NCBI GenBank assembly: GCA_007258455.2
Contig: VDFB02373365.1
Location: forward strand, 225,646,194 to 225,710,193
Source of the DNA: Sequoia sempervirens
Taxonomy: Eukaryota; Streptophyta; Pinopsida; Cupressales; Cupressaceae
DNA: 64,000 nt
Direction: 5' to 3'
Shown here: positions 1 to 11,290 of the stretch, piece by piece
How positions within the stretch are numbered: the first letter of the stretch is position 1
Layout: each line of letters starts with the position of its first letter
Position numbers and translations under genes: made by a program
The notes under the pieces: model-generated
What the model was told of the DNA's origin: nothing
The model's database searches: none
What the model saw: the letters and a program-made list of their open reading frames with translations, nothing else

Positions 1-405
1 GTCTAGTACAAGAGGTCCTTCCTAGGTGGAATGGGAAAAATAGGAATAGGATAGAATTGATCTAAGGAATAACTACCACACACAACTGGCGGCTTATAGC
101 CAGTGTTGTGGATCACATGTACTGAACCCTCATGAATAAATTTTAGACATTTATGTACAACCAAGGGAACTACATTCTCTAGCTACCAGTCAGGGGATAC
201 CCAGCTTCACTTTTAAGAGTTCAAACCTTGGGATTATGTCAAATAGTAGGTATACAGACTTAGGTTCGACAAGGACTTCCAAAATGATACTACCAAGGGG
301 AGGTACAAAAATTATGTTATGCATACGAATCATGTTCATAGGTTCATCGTACCCATCTTTATGCAGGAAGTTAATTAACATAATCTCCTCAATTATGATA
401 TTCAC
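1..405 (-). pseudogene. Ty3/gypsy protease-region fragment (element G)
   Basis: This is a decayed piece of a gypsy polyprotein read on the minus strand. An open segment at 405-190 contains the pattern LEVLVEPKS, then FDIIPRFELLKVKLGIP, which resembles the stretch around the retroviral-type protease and its downstream linker in plant gypsy polyproteins. Below 190 the frame continues with several stops, but residues like an 'H-K-C-L-K-F-x-H' type linker are still discernible. No catalytic D-[ST]-G triad is visible. Reverse transcriptase would lie left of the window. The assignment to gypsy rests on remembered family patterns and has not been confirmed by a search. Confidence 0.45.
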
Positions 406-1334
406 CTAAGATGTTGGGTCAACAAGAACACCTGCTATAGTGTTTTCATTGATTTGTGTAGGGATATAAAGAGGAGATGGTTCTCTATTAAAACCCATCG
501 GTAGGTCCTGCGAGGTGAAGGTTATACCTGGACTACTACTCACATGCTACATAGAGGGGATAGGAAGATGCAAGAAAGAGGGTATCATGCACACTAAAGG
601 ATACTCTCACAAAGCCCCCCAAAGATTTGAAGTAAGACAGTTACCTAATTAAGGTTTCATTTCGCAACACCTATGAAACCTTCCAACTATGCCTACTAGG
701 GGTCATAGGTTGTGCTATGAGAAAAAATTCCTCACAACACTTGTACCCACAACACTCCTAGAATGTGAGGAAAGGACCCTTTAGCACTACTAAATGGAAC
801 CAAAATGGTTCATGTTAGGTTCACCAAAAATGTAAGAGAGGGGGACCAACCACGTTAAGGCCCTAGGTCACAAAGAGCCAAGAGCGAAGGGCTGCACTAA
901 CTTACCTCACTCTAAAGGATTTCTTGGGGTGAGGATCTAGAATGAATAGCACTACATAGTACTTTTATTTCTCTATAGACCCGAACTCTTTGTCTGAGGA
1001 TGGCAACATGATTTTGGGATGTTAGCAAGGCAGGTTGGCATCTCTCTAGAACACGGGAATCTATATGGCCAGAAAACATGAAGTACAGTAAAGAATACCT
1101 AAAACCTTACTAACATCCTAGCTAGTTGATTTTGATGGGAAGAACAAGATGAGAAAGTACAAAAAATAAAGATGGAGATGATAAATTAAGTAGATAAAAG
1201 CTATGGTGATAAAGATAATCTCACAAAAGTGTCAATTTTCTAGCTAGATCCATGTGCATGTGCACCTACACACAAAGAAGAAGGGGAAAGTGTTGGGGTT
1301 GTATAGGGGCCTGCCTTAGTTAGACCCCTGTTTT
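406..1334 (-). other. Decayed internal region of element G, no recognisable domain
   Basis: Both strands are full of stops here. By position this should be the leader and gag of element G, but I see no gag domain and no zinc knuckle. Only about 0.95 kb separates the protease-like fragment from the candidate PBS, so gag has probably been lost by deletion. A purine tract of 17 bases at 1274-1290 precedes a TGTTGGGG. It could be mistaken for a PPT/LTR junction, see the rejected list. Confidence 0.3.
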
Positions 1335-1350
1335 GGTGTTTCCACCTCCA
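1335..1350 (-). other. Candidate primer binding site of element G
   Basis: On the minus strand, TGGAGGTGGAAACACC directly follows the putative LTR end (…TTGTTCA). A PBS normally begins with TGG, the complement of the tRNA 3' CCA, and abuts the 5' LTR, so position and first bases fit. The matching tRNA was not identified. Confidence 0.35.
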
Positions 1351-2689
1351 TGAACAACTACAAAGCAACAAAGTAGAATATTTGATAAAGAAGGTAGAAA
1401 GAAAGATTGCAATAAATACTATAACATCTAGAAAATTCAAAAGAAAGTTTAAAATAACACACTCAATGCGATCTAAGCTCTAATGCAATCTAAGCTAAAC
1501 AACAAAGAACAAAGGAAAGCTAAAATGTAAATAAACTGAACAATCTCACCCAATATCTACGTAACTCCATGTATAACCTCGATTTCCCTTCTCCATTTTT
1601 TCGTTGTAGTATAATTTCCCTTAGATTTCTCTTGTGCAAGTATAGCCTATGATAGTGATTTAGCAAAACATCGAAGATTCAAGATAATTGCTCCAAAAGT
1701 CATATGATTTTGAGAGTGATTGGAATGATGAAAAAAAAATCAATTTATAGAAAATTGATCATTCGAATGACAGGACAGGATCGAAAGATCGACATATAGG
1801 TGAGATCGAAAGATTAGACATGCATTGTGATAACTGTTAGTAGTGACATGAGTGATGAAAACTAGAAATAGAAATAAAGATTAAATAAATTATTTAATCT
1901 TCGAGTTTGGTATTCAAAAACAAAAGAATAGTCTTTGCATGACAAAGATAAAGATGGATTAAAGCAACTCTCTGTTTGAATGCACGCACAAGATTTAATT
2001 AATTAAATAGGAATATTTAATTAATATGCGTGTACACGCAATTGAGTTAAAACTAGATGACTGAATGATATGACAAAGATACTACTTGTGAAATCCACTC
2101 AGACACTAAATCCAGAGTTAACTGACTGAATTAAATAGATCTTTGAGTTGAACGAGAGTGAATATTTAGATAACGTACACAATTATCTAAATATAGAAAA
2201 ATGCGTTAAAATACAATTGATGAATTAAATAATTCATTTAATTCAAGATTTGATATTTAAAGAATAATTAAATAAATAAGATTTATTTAATTAAGTGTCG
2301 AAGGGGTTAAATCATGAATAATTAAATAAATAAAGAATTTATTTAATTATAGTTGACATATGATAAAGGGTAAATTAAATAAGAATTTATTTAATTTAAC
2401 AAGAAATATAAGGTTAATTAGTAACATAATTAAATAAAAAGCATTTATTTAATTAATCAGATGGAATAAAGAAAAGTGTGAATTAATTAAATAATTATGA
2501 TTATTTAATTAATAGAAGAATTAATATTAAGGTAAATTAATTAAATAAATAGATTTATTTAATTAATAAAGAAATGAAGAACTTTAGAGAACAATTAAAT
2601 AATTGACATTATTTAATCATGACCATGGAAATACAAATAATGAAGAAATTGAAGTCGCGGGCTTAGACCAGATTTCAGTGTCTACAAAT
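1351..2689 (-). repeat. Probable LTR of element G
   Basis: The segment starts TGAACAAC and ends GTGTCTACA on the plus strand, so it has TG…CA ends. Its length of 1339 bp is close to the 1333-bp LTR of element B, and like the LTRs of B and D it ends in a TCTACA motif preceded by an AT-palindrome array. Read on the minus strand the array lies in U3. The left boundary is inferred from the adjoining TGG-type PBS. No TSD can be tested because the partner LTR lies outside the window. Confidence 0.45.
1862..2617. repeat. Array of AT-rich palindromes (TTAAATAAA…TTTATTTAA)
   Basis: At least eight imperfect inverted repeats follow one another about every 45-65 bp. Each has the form AATTAAATAA, a 3-8 base spacer, then TTATTTAATT (for example near 2222-2245, 2265-2292, 2319-2347, 2372-2397, 2427-2455, 2481-2513, 2535-2567 and 2591-2617). 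Each can fold as a short hairpin. Between them lie unrelated, somewhat more GC-rich 20-30 base stretches. Equivalent arrays occur in the LTRs of elements B and D. Confidence 0.85.
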
Positions 2690-3477
2690 ACTACAAAACA
2701 ATACTATGCTACTCTATCAAATCACAAAGGAAAGGAGTGAATCGTTACCACCTCCACCCAAAAGTTCACTAGCCAATGGACGGAGAATGAAAGGTATGGA
2801 CCTGGTAAAGTCATCACAGCCATAGCAGTGATGAAGGAAGGTTTCACAAGACTCCAAGCCCACAACTTGTATGGCTACCTCACACTTGCAATGTGGAGTT
2901 GATGGAGTGTTAATGCTATTGCAATGCACAAAATTGGAGTGCTAGAATGTTGCTTGAGAGTGTGGAGAAGTGAATGAATTGCTAAGAAAATGTGAAAGAA
3001 AGATCAAGTGAATGTGTAGAGGATAGAATGAATGAATCAATAATGCTTTTGAAGGTGGGATGAGAAGAATATACCATTTTCAGGTCGTTTGGTTGAAGAG
3101 GGACATTACAATTCGACCCCAATTAGGTGTGTAACACCTCTGCCAACTTCAAATGGAAGAATCTATCAAGGATGGCAACGTGTCAAATGGACATTTGTGC
3201 ACCACACATTTGTCCCCAACAAATATTCCCTCATCAACATAGAGAAAAAAATGCCATGTGGATGGAAGGCAGGTGGGTGATGTGGAATTTCACCTTTGAA
3301 TTTGATTTTCTAAGGTGAGGGTATGTGAAAGGGGAATTTTCTTAAGGGGTGCAAATTCGCTTCTATACACTAATAGTGGATTCAAATATTAATACATCAT
3401 CTAGCTACATGGAAATTTTCAATAATGCATCCCATAAAAAATAATAGAAACACAAGTTTTAACCCCCATGATGACAT
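2690..3477. other. Unassigned DNA left of element A
   Basis: I see no domain, LTR end or structural RNA here. Short open stretches (for example 3089-3318) overlap in several frames and encode nothing recognisable. This is either host DNA or old transposon sequence into which element A was inserted. Confidence 0.4.
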
Positions 3478-4985
3478 TGTTGTAGTGTTGTCATTAATGC
3501 CAATAGGGAGATTATTGCACTATGTTGTCACTAGTGTTGTCATTGATTTCAACCTCTAGTGTGGTGTTGAGATGGTGTTGTTGATGTAATTGGCTCACTT
3601 GGTTTCCAAGTGTTTTTGAGAAAATTTGAATAAAGAGTGTACAAGGTGACAAAGTTGTGTTTTTCATTGTGCTCCACATTTCTAAATGGTTGAAGATGTA
3701 CTTGTGTAATTTGAATGAAATTATCAAAGGTGTTCAAAGGTGTTATATCTAGAGTTTTAGGTTCTGGATCATGTAGCAGTGGAAGATGTGTCTAACGGTG
3801 TGTTGCTTGTGAAGAAGGTTATCTAGTAGAAATGGAATTTCTCTACATTTCTTTATGTTGAGGTTTCTTATCTGTTGGATTTAATAATGTGCTAATATTG
3901 TTTGTATCCACCTTCCCCTGGAGTGTTTGGTGTTTAGTTGTTCTACAAGGTTGGTTAGTGAATTGTATGTTTGTGGTAGTGTGGTTGGTTGCATAGGATG
4001 TTTAGCATTCTCAATTTCAAGTGGTTGTGATAGCGTTGCTAAATATTTTGATGGTGTCAAAATATTAAGGAATGTTTTGTAGTGTTGTTTCATGGTCCAC
4101 ATGGTATTTATTGGACCTAGTGAAGAGTGAATTGATTGTTTGGGCGTTAATGCAGGCTTGGCTTACCTAGTGTGTTAATGTTACTTGTGGATTTCCTTCA
4201 TGATTTTGGAAGTGTGGTGAAGCATGTTAGTGTATATTTTCATCCTAGTTAAACCTTAGTGTGGTCCACCTTCACTTTTTTCCACTACAGAAGTGTTTGG
4301 TGTCAACCTATTTTTTGGTTGCATATTTGAGGTGCATATGTTTCATTGAGGATGAAATAGAGAAGATTTTTTAGGTCACGAAGGATATAAGCAAGGTTAA
4401 TTATTGGATATGAGTGTGGTGTTTTGTATGATTCAAAATTATGTGTATGAGAAATTTTTGTTATCTAAGTGTGAGCTTCAATGCATAACGCTACTGAAAG
4501 TAGTGAATTAAAGGTGTCTATATTTTTAGTGTACATAAATTTGTTGGAGGAAGTGAATAGAAGTTTGGGGAGGGTGTAGGGTTGTTGTGATGGATCTTCC
4601 TGTTTCTCTGAGGTAGTGAACTTCCTTGTAATAGTCTTCTTATATTCTCTTTTATTTTGTGCAGTGAGTCCTTTGGGTAGTGAGCTTACTAGTGAGCCAT
4701 CATTTTATTTTGGTTAGTGAGCCCTTCCATTAGTAAGCCTATTGTATTTAGTGTTGTTATTCATATATATGTGAGTTAATCCCTATTGTGGTTTTTACCT
4801 GATTAGGGTTTTCCATGTAAATTTGGTGTTCTATTGTGTATGGTAATTGATGTGCTGATGTGTTGATGTTTCACTTGTTTACATTCATGCTAATTCTTAA
4901 TAAGGTTTTGAAGATTCATGAGGGTTTTAATGTTTTAATGGACAACTGATTCACCCCCCCTCTTAGTTGTCATGTGTGTCTAAAA
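3478..4985 (+). repeat. 5' LTR of element A
   Basis: Begins TGTTGTAGTG and ends TGTGTCTAAAA; the 3' LTR has TGTTGCAGTG and TGTGTCTAACA at the same places. Long blocks match the 3' LTR throughout, for example GGTTTCCAAGTGTTTTTGAG near 3600 and near 31428. Many substitutions separate the two copies, so the insertion is old. Confidence 0.85.
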
Positions 4986-4987
4986 AT

Positions 4988-4998
4988 TGGTATTAGAG
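4988..4998 (+). other. PBS of element A (tRNA-iMet type)
   Basis: TGGTATTAGAG lies 2 bases after the LTR end. It differs by one C-to-T change from TGGTATCAGAG, the usual plant copia PBS complementary to the 3' end of initiator tRNA-Met. Confidence 0.8.
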
Positions 4999-5042
4999 TT
5001 GTGGTTCCTTGGAAGAACCTTAACCGCTTGAGGTAGATCCAG

Positions 5043-5776
5043 ATGGTGCATAGGGATGGTGTCAAGGTCTCTATGTTTGATGGAACAAGCTATGCTTTCT
5101 AGAAAGATATGTTGGAATCCTTTCTTGTCTCATTATGGTTTGGTGTATATAAGTCATTTGAAAATGGATATACTATGCCTAATACTCCTCTAACAAGTGA
5201 TGATGAGATCAAGGATACAAGAATAATGGAAAAGCAAGGAATGTTATCTTGAGTGGGCTTTTTGATTCAGAACTTGTGAAGGTGATAAGCCTTAAAACTA
5301 TTAAGGGGATTTTGAAAAAGTTGTATAGAATTTATGAAGGAGATGTTAAGGTCAAGCAAGCAAAGACGTAGAATTTCAAAGACAAATTTGAAACCCTAAG
5401 GATGTTAGCAGATAAAGATATTATAGGCTACATGCTTAGAGTGGATAAAATTTCCAATACCATCAATGGTCTTGGTGGAAAACTGGAGGAAAGTGATGTT
5501 GTGAAAAGGTATTGAGAACTCTTTCTAAAGCTTATAGTGCTAAGGTTTTTTCTATTGAGGAAGATTAGAATTTGGATCAATATTCTAGAGATCAAATGTT
5601 TGGTGCTTTAACTACTTTTTAATTAAGAGAGTTTCACAAAGATGCTCCAAAGAAATAAATCGCCTTTAAAGTTGGATAGAAAGATGATGAATCTAATTCT
5701 AATGATCTTGATGAGGTGGAGAAAAAATTTGTAGGGAAATTGAAAAAGGTCATTGGAAAATATAGAGTTAAGTTAT
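5043..5776 (+). pseudogene. Element A gag, 5' part (broken)
   Basis: Translation from the ATG at 5043 gives a copia-type gag start: FDGTSYAF at about residue 12, followed by a stop where copia gags have the conserved Trp (the 'F-D-G-x-N-Y-x-x-W' pattern). The rest is scattered over several frames with many stops. It ends at 5776 inside KYRVKL, just upstream of the zinc knuckle, where element B is inserted; the zinc knuckle resumes at 27493. The product would have been the capsid-like protein that packages the element RNA. Nothing functional is left. Confidence 0.75.
5772..5776. other. Left target-site duplication of element B
   Basis: GTTAT here and GTTAC at 27488-27492 flank element B and match at 4 of 5 positions. 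Joining the two flanks of A across the insertion restores a continuous copia gag reading frame that runs into the zinc-knuckle region. Confidence 0.8.
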
Positions 5777-7109
5777 TGTGCGAACCCTTTTCCTAGTACC
5801 TACAAAACAACATGAATAAATGATTTAGACCATGAATTACAAGCTAGAATCTAAGTTCCTCAAGAAATCTATTTATCAATGCTTTAAAATAGGAAAATGA
5901 AAGCAATACAAATGAGAAACCAACAAAAGAGATTAAATCCTATGAAAGCAAATTAAACTCTTGATCTCTTGAGGGAGTTGGTGCCAATTTGATGTGGAAA
6001 TTTGGCCCTTTCCCAACTCCTATGCAAGCTTTGTTGATTGATGATGAAGAGTGACCCACTTTGATGAATTTTGACAAAAGCTCCAAGCCAAATCTATAAA
6101 AATCCTAGCTAAGAACTCAATGATGGATGGAACTCAAGAGATATTTGAGCATGGTAACTTTGCTTGGATTGTGGATGGATAGAATTCGCTAATGATTTGA
6201 GCATAGTAAGTTTACTCAAATTGTGGATGGATAAATGAGGATATGAGCTCTTTATTTATAGGATTCCAAGATGGATGAATGTCCAAATTTGAGCAATGTG
6301 GGACTAACATTCATCCAATGATATGATGCCACTTGTCAAGCTATGAATGGATGATGGATGTGCAATATTTGGGGTTTGTACCAATAAATGCCAATATTTG
6401 AAATTCAAATTTGTTGAAATGACATGCAAGAGGGAAGGGAAAATGCAATAAATGCCACTTGGCTCAAGGAAAAGGACATGTAAGAGATCTTAAATGCCTT
6501 GTTGGATGTACATGTTGACTTGGAATTTTTGAATTCAAATTGAGAGAATATTCCAAAAGATGCCTTGTGAGGAAAATAGAGATTTAATAAATGAATTAAA
6601 TCTATTTTTGTGTGCAACTTGCATTATCTAGAGGATGTGACATGAGATGAGATTAAATTAATCAAAGGTTAATTAATTTAATAGGATTTGATGATGTGAC
6701 TTATTTGACTTAGATTTATGGATTTATTTAAATCAAATAAGAGAGGAATATGATAAGAGGCTAATTAAATAAGGATTTTAATTTATTTAATTAAAAGGGA
6801 TGGTGTTAGATTAAATCAAATAAGGTTTTAATTTATTTAATTTAATGGATAGACTTTAGAGATTTAATCAAATAACTTGATTATTTAATTAAATAGGGAT
6901 AATTAAATCAGATGGATTGATTTAATTAACAAGAGAGATGACTTGGTTAGATAAAATGATTTATTTACTTAAGAGACGAATATTGATGAATTTAATCAGA
7001 TAGGGGAATTTGATTAAATGGTTAGACCGAGGGATGATTCAGGAAGAAATGATGTTAGTAAGTCAGGATCAAATGCACGATGTTAATCAGTATATTTTAC
7101 GTGTCTACA
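5777..7109 (-). repeat. 3' LTR of element B
   Basis: 1333 bp, plus-strand ends TGTGCGAACC and GTGTCTACA. It matches the right LTR almost base for base once element C is removed from the latter (about 1321 bp remain). It provides the uninterrupted sequence AAATTTGTTGAAATGAC near 6409-6425, which is the empty site of element C. Confidence 0.93.
6640..7020. repeat. AT-palindrome array in the U3 of element B
   Basis: A series of imperfect inverted repeats built from TTAATTAAAT and ATTTATTTAATT halves, for example 6654-6682, 6765-6793, 6813-6843, 6862-6893 and 6900-6930. The same series is present in the other LTR at 27025-27395. Read with the element, the array lies in the first 450 bp of the LTR, where promoter and enhancer signals are expected. 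Confidence 0.8.
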
Positions 7110-7123
7110 TTTTGCCCCTCTTT
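7110..7123 (-). other. Polypurine tract of element B
   Basis: The plus-strand TTTTGCCCCTCTTT reads on the minus strand as AAAGAGGGGCAAAA directly before the LTR start TGTAGACA. A purine-rich run of this form primes plus-strand DNA synthesis. Element D has nearly the same sequence at the same place. Confidence 0.85.
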
Positions 7124-7764
7124 GAATCAAAGCACTCGTTGCATTGGTTTAAAGAATAAATGATCTCGATCAAAGCCAAAAAAAATTGATATTTTAAAAT
7201 TTGCCCCACTACTGCATGGTGAGAGAAAACATGCCATTTATAATGCCCCCTCAAGAGAATGGACGAAAATTTTAATTTTTTTGGGTGATCTCACGAAAAA
7301 AGATGATAAAGTACTCGACAAGTCCGAAAGGGGTCCGATAGGCTAAAAACATGTCTAAACGCAATAAAACGATGAAAAACAAGCCTCGAATGGACAAAAA
7401 CAAGTTCGGGGGTCCAAAACCCTAGCAAGACAGCCATTTAGGGTTAAAAAACCCTAATTTTTAGGCTTAAAAGAGGCCCGAGGGGTCACTTTCAAGTCAT
7501 TTTCACACACCTCCGCTAGCAAACCTTGAGATTCGAGCTCTGACCCTCCAACGATATGGTGCAATGACAACTTCCACTACACATTTCAGACCGAGTTCGG
7601 ACATACCAGCGGCCACTTGGCATCGAGGCACCAATATGTGACCCTTATTGAAGCCTAGTTTTTTTCATTTAACGCATTTATTACTAGTTTAAAAGAGAGC
7701 TCACCTCCAGTGGCACTATTATAGCGCCGCTCAGTATTTGAACTACACCGCGCCAAGCCATTTT

Positions 7765-7826
7765 GCACCACAACAGTGCTATTTAGCACCACAATGGTGC
7801 TATTTAGCACCGCAGCGGTGCAGTTT
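7765..7826. repeat. Three 21-bp tandem units, each a small palindrome
   Basis: Units start at 7765, 7786 and 7807. The first two read GCACCACAAYRGTGCTATTTA; the third is GCACCGCAGCGGTGCAGTTT. Each has the arms GCACC and GGTGC (AGTGC in the first unit), so each can fold into a hairpin. In the third unit the arms change together (GCACCGC with GCGGTGC), which keeps the pairing. They lie between the PPT and the antisense PMD ORF, in what would be the 5' region of that ORF. Confidence 0.9.
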
Positions 7827-8094
7827 GGAGTTTAGAAACTCTGTCGTTGGGATCGAGCTTGACAGGCCGGTTTAGGAAAGGTGTGTCGTGGCAGCGCCCT
7901 TTTCATGAAAATTGTGACACTGGGGATAAAGTACGCAGCGGCAGTGCTATTTAGTTCATTTTGGGCTTGCGCGACAGAGTTTGAGGAAACTCAAACTGCG
8001 ATGCCTTCACAAACTGTGTCGCTGGAAGCGAGTTTAGAGCATTGGACCTGGATTTTTCAAAAAAAATTAACACACTGATTTTCCTTGATGCAAG

Positions 8095-9764
8095 ATGGGC
8101 CTAGGGAGCTCTATTCTCGGGAGCACCAGTCACAGGATTTGGTGAGCATCCTATAGGACTTGAGTGACAGAGACCAAGATCGACTGGGAGTTGCTAGCTT
8201 ATGGCATATTGGGTACACAGTGCCCGTGCGCACACACCTAGGGATGCTATCAATGTTGTTCGAGAGGTGGCACAGCAAGACATCATCATTTCATCTTCCT
8301 GCTAGTGAGGCGACCATCACCCTGGAGGATGTTTGGCGCATTCTTCGCTTGCCCATTCATGGCTGACGGGTGATTTACGATATGGAGGAGGGACGCAAGT
8401 GCTGCATTCGAGTCCTCGCTACATGAGACATTATTTACTACGAGGGGAAGATTGAACTCGAGCGGTACAGGGTCATCACACCTCCCTTCCACTGGGCGAT
8501 TGCGGCGATCACTTTAGGTTTGGTTGCCCCAGACCGACGAGGGTGATATTTCAGTCCTAGCTAGGGATACTGCTGGGAGAGGATGGTTCGAGAAAGGCCA
8601 ATTCATTTTGCATGGGGGCCTATACTTCTCGCCTCGCTCTATAGATATTTACACGAGTACGTTTACGTGGATGGCAGAGCACTGGGGGCTGGAGTGACAC
8701 TTCTTCATGTCTAGGTATGGGATCACATCTCTGTGCTACATCCACGGGTCGCTCCAATTTTGATGGGGGCAGAGGATGCCCTCGTGGCACTATACAAAGG
8801 TGGTGTGTCCTTCACACACACTGGCAAGCATAGGATCCCCTACTGGAGGCGGGTCTTGGATGAGATTGCTTCTCTTTACTTGGTGTCCATACCTTGGTCG
8901 GCCCAGATGGGCCAACGATGCTACTCAACTCTTCTATTGTCGCTAGGATCGATACATGCAGGGGCGAGAGCACATGATGATTGAGAGATACATGTCCAGG
9001 TGTGTACAGTGTCAGTTTGGAGAGCCACAGGATCAGCTCGATGACGGTTATGTAGCCGTCTTTGCATGCAACATGACACAGATAACAAGGGGGCCTAGTA
9101 TTCCTATCATGGAGGTAGTTGACAGCTTTCGATAGTTGGTGGCCTGACCGTGGGCCTATGATCAAGGCTTGGTAGATCCGGGCACCACATAGGCCTACAG
9201 AGATTGGTTCAGACCTCCCCTCCAGTTGACCGTTCCAGGCGAGGATCCAAAGGTGCGCAGGGTCAAAGGCAGGGGGAGAGGATGAGGATGAGGGTGAGGA
9301 TCGAGGGTTGAGATTTGATAGGATCCACCAAGGGTGCCCCCAGTCCCACTAGGTCATGGGGACGTCCACATGCAGGATCAGTAGCAAGATGCACCAGTCC
9401 CACCACCATGATCCGAGGGTGAGGACCAGCCTCACGTGTGCCACGAGTACAGCCAACAGGGCAGGTAGATGCACGGGATGCCTTGATTTTACAGTTGCAG
9501 GCCCAGGTTCAGGCAGTGACAGTAGAGAGAGACTAGGAAAGGGCTAAGAGAGAGTAGCTCAGAGTAGAGAGGGATTAGGCTATGCAGCAGAGACAGGCTA
9601 CAGAGCTACAGGTAGCTATAGAGCTTGCTCACACACATCAAATTGAGAGTATGACAGCCTCCTCGTCTCAGGGTACAGTGCCAATGCGATCCTACAGGGA
9701 TGCCATCCGAGAGATAGAGTACTACCGTCAGGCCTACCATGACACTGTACCTAGAGCAGACTAG
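8095..9764 (+). pseudogene. Antisense PMD-domain ORF of element B (broken)
   Basis: This is an extra gene opposite in direction to gag-pol. In one frame from 8160, the segment WHIGYTVPVRTHLGMLSML leads into ERWHSKTSSFHLP, then EATITLEDVWRILRLPIHG. This is the signature of the plant mobile domain (aminotransferase-like, PF10536): 'F-H-L-P-x-G-E-x-x-x-T-L-x-D-V-x-x-L-x-x-L-P-x-x-G'. The C-terminal part continues in the same frame with VWDHISVLHPRVAP near 8715-8760. There are about five in-frame stops (one at 8364) and a frameshift around 8950-8980. A Gln-rich, probably coiled-coil tail ends at 9764 with EIEYYRQAYHDTVPRAD. PMD proteins occur both as host silencing factors (MAIN/MAIL1 family) and inside transposons; the role in the element is unknown. 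The exact start is uncertain. Confidence 0.82.
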
Positions 9765-11050
9765 GTTCCTGAGTACTTAGAGCGGGCCAGTTAGAGACCA
9801 GTAGAGGGTCACGGTGATAGGGGTGAGGGCAGCATTCACAGAGATCGGGCCTAATCCAGATGATACACACTTTTGTGCCTTATGGGCTCATTTTTGATAG
9901 CCCCATGGGCATTTTGTACTGATTGACATATATATACAGTGATCCGATTTATTATTTTTGTACTATGACAGTGATATGATGATATATATGAGCCGATTTT
10001 TTATGCGATGTATTGTGCTCTCCTTTATGCATGGATGGTTTATTTGTATATGCTATGGATGCTTTTATTTCTATATGCTATGGATGCTTGTATGATTATA
10101 TGTTGTGGATGCTTTTATGATTATGACTAATAGATCTATATTATGTTGACCTGTGATATGATGTGCAATGATGTTATCTATATGATGATTTATTTTATGC
10201 CAATGTGATATGTGAAAATGATTTGATTTATGGTATATGCAATGATGTGTAGAAAATGCTTATATATGAGGTGATTTATGGATGGATGTGATATGATGCG
10301 ATGGTTGTGATATGATGCTAATGAAATAGTGTTAATGCATAATGAAATTGAGATGCTTAGAATAACAAATGTTATTATCCTAAATGATGATGTATGTGAT
10401 GCACTGATGTGTTAATGAAAAATGATATGATGATGCATAATGTGAACGTAATCTGATGATATGATGTCATGATGTTATGCAAGTATGTGTGCCTAATGAA
10501 TTAAATGATTATATACCTATTGCTTATGATTATGCAAAAATAATGATGGAATGCTTTTGTTCATGCTTATGTGATTATTTATATGGTAATATGACATGGT
10601 TGTGAAATGCAAATGAATGTTTATGCTATGATCGATATAATGCCCTGAGATGCAATGTAATGGGTGAAATGCAATGACATGGATGCACCTATTTAAGAAT
10701 ATTTATGATAACATGTTTATGCAATGCATATGTTTCCTATATGATATGCTTATGCAATGCGCTAACGATTTCTATATGATATGCTTATGCAATATGCTAA
10801 TTATTTGTGGATGTAGGATTGATGATGATGATGGTGATGATGATCAACTGTCATAGTACCTTGTTAGTGCAGTTAGTAAGAAAAGAAGAAGTCATTTCAA
10901 CAAGACACAAGATGACACAAATGCAAATGATGATGATGATGATTACTTGCCGCGGAATTGGGATTTTCAAAGGGCCAGATTTTCTTATGTTTGATGACAC
11001 ATGTGGTGCGATGCATCGAGGTATAGGAAACTAGGATGGTGTTGTACCTA
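9765..11050. repeat. TGATG/ATGAT low-complexity region
   Basis: From about 9950 to 10850 the DNA is dominated by variants of ATATGATG, TGCTTATG and GATGATGATG, including a GATGAT run near 10930. Apparent short ORFs in it are composition artefacts. It lies downstream of the PMD ORF, and the equivalent place in element D (36960-37330) has the same kind of sequence. Confidence 0.75.
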
Positions 11051-11054
11051 GTGA

Positions 11055-11290
11055 AATGGAATTTGACTTGACAATCAGATAGGAGTGTTCTTGTTCACAC
11101 CTGACATATGGAAACCTTGCTAGGATGTTTTTTAGAAGTTTCAGACAACTCGAACCAAAACACAGATAGGTAAACCTATCCCTGTAATAGTCAACAAGTT
11201 TCCCTAGACCTCTTCCCTACATACCTAACAAAGCAAGTATTCACCAAGTTATTTTACAAGAATGTCCAACAAGCACAGTAGACAAAAGAT
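11055..11290. other. Noncoding block shared with element D
   Basis: Starting with GGAATTTGACT, this stretch can be aligned with 37540-37765 in element D. Shared pieces include GACATATG(A/G)AA, CC(T)TGCTAG and the long match AACAAAGCAAGTATTCACCA. No coding potential is kept in either copy. It lies between the convergent gag-pol and PMD units. Confidence 0.6.

Noticed and set aside
1274..1300. Purine tract followed by TGTTGGGG, looking like a PPT and plus-strand LTR start
   Set aside because: The adjoining protease fragment is on the minus strand, no matching LTR end or TSD fits this boundary (GAAAG compared with AATAC), and a TGG-type PBS at 1350 explains the region better. It remains a weak alternative.
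1862..2617. Possible CRISPR-like array of regularly spaced palindromes
   Set aside because: Repeats vary in sequence and spacing, are almost pure A/T, and lie in a plant LTR. This is not a CRISPR array.
3512..4102. Short minus-strand ORFs near the start of element A
   Set aside because: They lie inside the LTR of A and differ in the other LTR copy, so no coding constraint is seen.
10674..11034. Met/Asp-rich small ORFs
   Set aside because: They are products of the TGATG low-complexity tract.
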